Under the pieces are notes generated by a model. It was given only the letters and a program-made list of their open reading frames with translations, was not told the origin of the DNA and made no database searches. DNA of 64,000 nt from Streptomyces marispadix. Lineage in GTDB: Bacteria; Actinomycetota; Actinomycetes; Streptomycetales; Streptomycetaceae. Positions 60,055 to 64,000 of this stretch are shown here, piece after piece (position 1 is the first letter of the stretch; each line of letters starts with the position of its first letter). Made by a program: the position numbers and the translations under genes. Location: contig NZ_JAKWJU010000002.1 in the NCBI RefSeq assembly GCF_022524345.1, positions 3,472,001 through 3,536,000 of the forward strand, given 5' to 3'.

Positions 60055-61273
60055 GGGCGTGCGGCCCGCCGAGACCGTGCGACCTGCGGAGACCGTACGG
60101 CTTATGGGGCCCGTACGGCTCGTGGAGTCCGTACGGTGCGTGCGCGAGGACGGCGGTGTCCTGCTCGTAAGGGGACGCGAGGCGCTGCGCGTGTCTGTAC
60201 GGGCAGGGCGGACAGGCGAGTTCGTCGAGGCGTTGCGCGGCGGTACGACCGTCGAGGCGCTCGGCTCGATCGCGGCCCCGGAGCGGGTGCGGGCGCTGTT
60301 CGGGAAGCTCGACTCCCTCGGCTGGCTGACCGGCGAGGAGGCGCACAGCGAACAGGCAGTGCCATGGGACCGGCAGGTCGGCTGGTTCACGGCGCTCACC
60401 CCCGACGCCCAGGCCGCCCAACGGCGGCTGTGCGGCAGCGAGGTGGGCATCCTCGGTGTCGGCGGCATCGGAGGGCCGGCCGCACAGCATCTGGCGGCTG
60501 CCGGTGTGCCCCGGCTGTGGCTGATCGACCACGACCGGGTGGCCGTGCACAACCTCAACCGCCAGTACCTCTTCGGCAGTGAGGACATCGGGCGGCCGAA
60601 GACGGAGGCGGCGGCCGACGCGTTACGCCGTCTCGTGCCCGAGGTCGAGGTGCGGACGGTCGACCGCCGGGTCTCCGGCACCGCGGACCTGGACGCGCTG
60701 CCCGCGTCGCTCGATCTGCTGCTGCTCGCCGCGGACCGGCCCCGCACCATCGGGGAGACGGCCTGGGAATGGGCCCGCGCCACGGGCACCGCGCTGCTCG
60801 GCGGTGCCGTCGGCCTGGACACCGGCTGCTGGGGCCCGCTGCTGGACCCGGCCCAGGGCCACTGCCTGCACTGTTTCGAGGCGCGCCGATCGGCCCGATT
60901 CAGTTCAGTGGAACGGGAGTTGGAGAGCCGCAGTGATCCGACCCCGTACTCCTTCGGACCAACGAACGCGCTCATCGCCGCCTTCGTCGCGAGGGACGCG
61001 CTGCTGTACCTGGGCACCGGACGGTGCGAGAGCCAGGGGCGCCGGGTCGTGATGGACGTGCTCGGCATCGGCGGCCGACGCGAGGAGGCCACGGCGGACG
61101 AGGCCCGATGCGAACGCCCCGGCGGCGAGGGGCATTCGGGCGGCGGCCCTTCCCCGGGCAGCGCACCGGCAGCCGCAGCCCCAGCCGCAGCGGACGCGGC
61201 ACAGGCCCCCGCAGCGCGGACGGCCATGACTCCGGCACCGGCGACCACCAATGGAACGGGACGGCACGCGTGA
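60041..61273 (+). CDS. ThiF/MoeB/E1-like adenylating enzyme
   Basis: 410 residues. Residues 1-125 form a separate N-terminal region that may bind a leader peptide (FVEALRGGTTVEALGSIA, ALFGKLDSLGWLTGEE). The E1 domain begins with EVGILGVGGIGGPAAQHLAA (ATP site), then LWLIDHDRVAVHNLNRQYLF with the adenylation Arg, GRPKTEAAADALRRL and GHCLHCFEARR (one CxxC). It activates carboxylates as acyl-adenylates. The C-terminal 60 residues are disordered (Gly/Ala/Pro). The ATG overlaps the radical SAM stop by 14 nt. Confidence 0.85.
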   Translation: MSGCEGVRPAETVRPAETVRLMGPVRLVESVRCVREDGGVLLVRGREALRVSVRAGRTGEFVEALRGGTTVEALGSIAAPERVRALFGKLDSLGWLTGEEAHSEQAVPWDRQVGWFTALTPDAQAAQRRLCGSEVGILGVGGIGGPAAQHLAAAGVPRLWLIDHDRVAVHNLNRQYLFGSEDIGRPKTEAAADALRRLVPEVEVRTVDRRVSGTADLDALPASLDLLLLAADRPRTIGETAWEWARATGTALLGGAVGLDTGCWGPLLDPAQGHCLHCFEARRSARFSSVERELESRSDPTPYSFGPTNALIAAFVARDALLYLGTGRCESQGRRVVMDVLGIGGRREEATADEARCERPGGEGHSGGGPSPGSAPAAAAPAAADAAQAPAARTAMTPAPATTNGTGRHA

Positions 61274-63036
61274 TCATTCTCGGGATCTCCGCCTTGTACC
61301 ACGACTCCGCCTGCGCGGTCATGGCCGACGGACAGGTCGTGTCGGCAGCGCAGGAGGAGCGCTTCTCACGCCGCCGGTTCGACCCGGCGATGCCCGTGCG
61401 TGCCGTGCGGGCGTGCCTGCGAGACGCGGGCCTGAGCATCGCCGACGTGGACCATGTGGCGTACTACGAACGGCCCGAGCGGAAGCTCGCCCGCCAACTG
61501 TGGATGGGGCTGCCCGAGTTGCCCGAGACCTCGCCGTCCGCGCTGTTCCGGCTGGACGCCGACCGACCGTTCCGGCAGATCGAGGAACTGCTCGGCTTCA
61601 CGGGCCCGGTGACGGCCGTCGGCCACCACGAGGCGCATGCCGCCAGCGCGTTCTACCAGTCCGGCTTCGCCACGTCGGCGCTCTTCACCGCGGACGCGGT
61701 CGGGGAGTGGACGACGACGTCCTACGGGCGCGGCGGCCCCGAGGGCGTCGAACTGCGGGAGGAGGTCGCCTTCCCGCACTCCCTGGGGCTGTTCTACAGC
61801 GCGGTGACCTCCTATCTCGGCTTCGCCGTCAACAGCGACGAGTACAAGGTCATGGGGCTCGCCCCTTACGGCAGCCCCCGCTACGCCGACCGGCTCGCGA
61901 GGCTCGTACGGGACGAGGACGGGGACGGCGGCGGCCGCTTCCGGCTCGACCTGGACTACTTCGACTTCAGCGGGCGCGGGCCGATGTACACCGAGCGGCT
62001 CGCGGAGCTGCTGGAGGAGCCGGCACGTGAACCGGAGTCGGAGATCAGCCGGTTCCACACCGATGTCGCCAGCAGTCTTCAGGAGGTCCTGGAGAACGTA
62101 CTGCTGCGGAAGCTGCGCCATCTGCACCGTGAGACGGGCGAGAGCCGGCTCGGCTACGCGGGCGGTGTCGCCCTCAACTGCGTCGCCAACCGGCGCATTC
62201 GGGAGGAGGGCCCGTTCGAGGAGATCTTCGTACAGCCGGCGGCGGGCGACTCCGGCGGGGCCATCGGCGCCGCCGCGATGGTGCACCACGAGCTGACGGG
62301 AGAGTTCGCGCCCAGGCGGCTCACCGACGCGAAGCTGGGTCCCCCCGGTGCCACCCGCGGCGCCCCGGGCTGGCTGCGGCGGGCGGGCGTGCCGTACACC
62401 GACTTCACCGGCGACGAGCGGGCTCTGCTGGAGCGCACGGCGGATCTGCTCGCGGACGGCGCTGTGATCGGCTGGTACCAGGGGCGGATGGAGTTCGGTC
62501 CACGAGCGCTGGGAGCGCGCTCCATCCTCGCCGACCCCCGCGACCCGGGGATGCGCGACCGGATCAACGCGCTGGTCAAGAAGCGGGAGGCGTTCCGTCC
62601 GTTCGCACCCGCAGTCGTCGAGGAGCGCTGCGCGGAGTTCTTCGAACTGGACGGGCCCTCGCCCTTCATGCTCGATACGGCAACTGTGCGTCAGGGGGCG
62701 GAACTTCCCGCCATCACCCACGTCGACGGCAGCGCCAGGGTGCAGACCGTCAGCAGCGCACAGGACCGCCGATTCCATGGGCTGCTCACCGCGTTCGCGC
62801 AGCGCACGGGGTTCCCGATCCTGCTGAACACCAGCTTCAACATGCGTGGTGAACCGATCGTCGCGCAGCCCGCCGACGCGCTCGTCTGCTTCGTGCGCTC
62901 CGATCTGGACGTGCTCGTGCTCGGCGACCACATGGTGCTGCGCGAGGACATACCCGGTCACTGGGCCGCGCGGCTGGAAGAGCTGCTGCCGTATCGCAAA
63001 CCGCCCATCAGCCGCGACGTCTACTCGTTCCTCTAG
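61270..63036 (+). CDS. carbamoyltransferase (NodU/CmcH/TobZ family)
   Basis: 588 residues. The N-terminal domain starts ILGISALYHDSACAVMADGQ, with VGHHEAHAASAFYQSGF and YAGGVALNCVANRRIREE for the HypF-like nucleotide fold. The C-terminal YrdC-like domain carries GRMEFGPRALGARSILADPR, KREAFRPFAPAV, FPILLNTSFNMRGEPIVAQP. Enzymes of this family transfer a carbamoyl group from carbamoyl phosphate to a hydroxyl of a natural product. GTG start overlaps the E1 stop (GTGA), so it is co-translated. Confidence 0.92.
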   Translation: MIILGISALYHDSACAVMADGQVVSAAQEERFSRRRFDPAMPVRAVRACLRDAGLSIADVDHVAYYERPERKLARQLWMGLPELPETSPSALFRLDADRPFRQIEELLGFTGPVTAVGHHEAHAASAFYQSGFATSALFTADAVGEWTTTSYGRGGPEGVELREEVAFPHSLGLFYSAVTSYLGFAVNSDEYKVMGLAPYGSPRYADRLARLVRDEDGDGGGRFRLDLDYFDFSGRGPMYTERLAELLEEPAREPESEISRFHTDVASSLQEVLENVLLRKLRHLHRETGESRLGYAGGVALNCVANRRIREEGPFEEIFVQPAAGDSGGAIGAAAMVHHELTGEFAPRRLTDAKLGPPGATRGAPGWLRRAGVPYTDFTGDERALLERTADLLADGAVIGWYQGRMEFGPRALGARSILADPRDPGMRDRINALVKKREAFRPFAPAVVEERCAEFFELDGPSPFMLDTATVRQGAELPAITHVDGSARVQTVSSAQDRRFHGLLTAFAQRTGFPILLNTSFNMRGEPIVAQPADALVCFVRSDLDVLVLGDHMVLREDIPGHWAARLEELLPYRKPPISRDVYSFL

Positions 63037-63045
63037 GAGCCCCCC

Positions 63046-64000
63046 ATGGAGAATCTGCCGGATGCCCGCTTCATGGCGCGGGCCGACCGCCTGGCCCGGC
63101 TCCTGTCCGACGAGCGAGGGGCCCGCATTCTCGCGGAGATGCAGAAGTTGGCCTTGGTGACGGGTCGTTCGGGTGCCGGCAGCACCGATACGGCTGGGGA
63201 TGCCGGTGCGGATGCCGGAGCGGAGAGCGCCGCCCGGAAGCGGGAGCCGTTCGCGGTCGGCCCCTGGGAGGTCGCCGATGACGGAGAGGGCGCGCTGCGG
63301 CGCCGTGAGATGCCCGCCGACGAGGCCCGTACATGGGCCGACACCGGAGACGTACCGGCAAAGGGTGCCTCCCGGCGGGTGGTCGTCCTGGGCGAGTCCA
63401 GCGCACGCGGTTTTCTGCTCGACCCCGTCCTCACTCCGGCCTCCGCGCTGCACGGCAGGCTGGAACTGGCCGATCCCGGGGCCTTCCAGTGCGTAGACCT
63501 GGCACAGACGGGTGCGACGCTCCAGCAGTCGGACGCCCTGATCGCGAGGCTGCCTCGGCTGCGACCGGACGTCGTCGTCCTCTACGCGGGCAACAACTGG
63601 GTGCTCTCACAGCACACGCCCGCACATCTGGATCTGCTCGCCACGGCGTTGCAGGAGGGCGGCTATCCGGGAATGCGGGACTGCCTGCTGGAGCGGATCG
63701 TCACGCCCGCCGTGCGGCGGCTCTTCCGTCGGCTGGCCGGGGTGACGGCCGCTGCCGGGGCGCGTGTCGTGGTCGTGGTACCGCAGTTCAATCTGAGCGG
63801 ATGGGCGCCCGATCCGAGGTTCGAACTGCCGCCGCTGGCGCCCGCGTTGCTGAGCCGCTGGCGGGACCTGCGGGAGGAGGCCGAGAAGGCGGGCCACGCG
63901 GGAGACCACCACGCTGTGCTGCGCTGCGCCGAAGAGATGGCGGCACTGGACCACGGCACCAGCAGCCTCCCCGGCTGGCTGAGCGCCAAGGCGGCAGAGG
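63046..64000 (+). CDS. SGNH/GDSL-like protein, 3' end outside window
   Basis: Open from the ATG (GGAG 7 nt upstream) through the window edge, at least 318 codons. After about 110 residues comes VVVLGESSARGFLLDPVLTP, a block I-like motif with Ser. LDLAQTGATLQQSDALIARL and DVVVLYAGNNWVL follow, like blocks II and III of SGNH hydrolases. Such proteins hydrolyse or transfer acyl groups. It is the last visible gene of the cluster. The C-terminal His/Asp motif is not yet reached. Confidence 0.7.
   Translation, partial: MENLPDARFMARADRLARLLSDERGARILAEMQKLALVTGRSGAGSTDTAGDAGADAGAESAARKREPFAVGPWEVADDGEGALRRREMPADEARTWADTGDVPAKGASRRVVVLGESSARGFLLDPVLTPASALHGRLELADPGAFQCVDLAQTGATLQQSDALIARLPRLRPDVVVLYAGNNWVLSQHTPAHLDLLATALQEGGYPGMRDCLLERIVTPAVRRLFRRLAGVTAAAGARVVVVVPQFNLSGWAPDPRFELPPLAPALLSRWRDLREEAEKAGHAGDHHAVLRCAEEMAALDHGTSSLPGWLSAKAAE

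Overview
The window is chromosomal DNA of a high-GC actinomycete, most likely Streptomyces or a close relative. The GC content is very high, GTG starts are common, and the families (SpoIIE phosphatases, anti-sigma HATPases, S1C proteases, secreted RICIN proteins, GntR/UTRA regulators, TraB/SpdB conjugation genes) are typical of that group. No species name can be read from the sequence.

Layout. (1) 1-10.47 kb is ordinary core chromosome: Xaa-Pro aminopeptidase, SpoIIE-type phosphatase, a prim-pol-like protein, a SEC-C protein, an anti-sigma ATPase, a glycerophosphodiesterase and an HtrA-like protease, ending in a tRNA-Ser(UGA) gene. (2) 10.498-43.123 kb is a 32.6-kb actinomycete integrative and conjugative element (AICE) inserted in that tRNA. 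A perfect 62-bp direct repeat (attL 10498-10559, attR 43062-43123) bounds it. Its backbone lies on the left: orphan type I-E-like CRISPR array, tyrosine integrase, excisionase, a DnaB-N/DUF3987 replication protein, small transfer proteins, TraB translocase, SpdB-like protein, GntR repressor with palindromic operators, and a glycosyltransferase. About 19 kb of cargo follows (23.4-42.9 kb). (3) 43.1-56 kb is chromosome again. It starts with a decayed short-chain dehydrogenase and unassigned remnants, then redox genes (one frameshifted), DUF1622 and DUF3592 membrane proteins, two secreted RICIN-type proteins, a hydrolase and an ABC-F ATPase. (4) 56.3-64 kb is a compact operon that looks like an uncharacterised peptide natural-product (RiPP-like) cluster: a 37-residue acidic peptide ending in Cys, a cytosolic solute-binding-like protein, a B12-type radical SAM enzyme, a ThiF/E1-like adenylating enzyme, a carbamoyltransferase and an SGNH-like protein cut by the window edge.

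The cargo holds the most novel material. At 36.65-40.88 kb two translationally coupled genes form an unusual two-component pair. The sensor (1005 aa) appears to carry two degenerate RNase III folds, each followed by a double-stranded-RNA-binding domain, and then a histidine-kinase core. Its partner is a receiver domain fused to an alpha-helical region with a HEPN-type R-x4-H motif. I infer a dsRNA-sensing signalling or defence system. At 23.4-28.8 kb a giant SF1 helicase gene precedes three overlapping genes whose otherwise different products share a short motif (GxVYQxGxxQ) resembling bacterial amyloid-signalling motifs. Other cargo is a convergent trypsin-like protease/PIN-like nuclease pair of visibly lower GC, a translationally coupled GntR cassette, an FkbM methyltransferase, a DM13 protein and a DUF1266 protein.

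The right junction carries signs of repeated insertions: an integrase remnant inside attR, a diverged copy of the 126-bp tRNA 3' flank outside it, and a deleted dehydrogenase next to it. All functional statements rest on reading translated motifs by eye; no database search was run.
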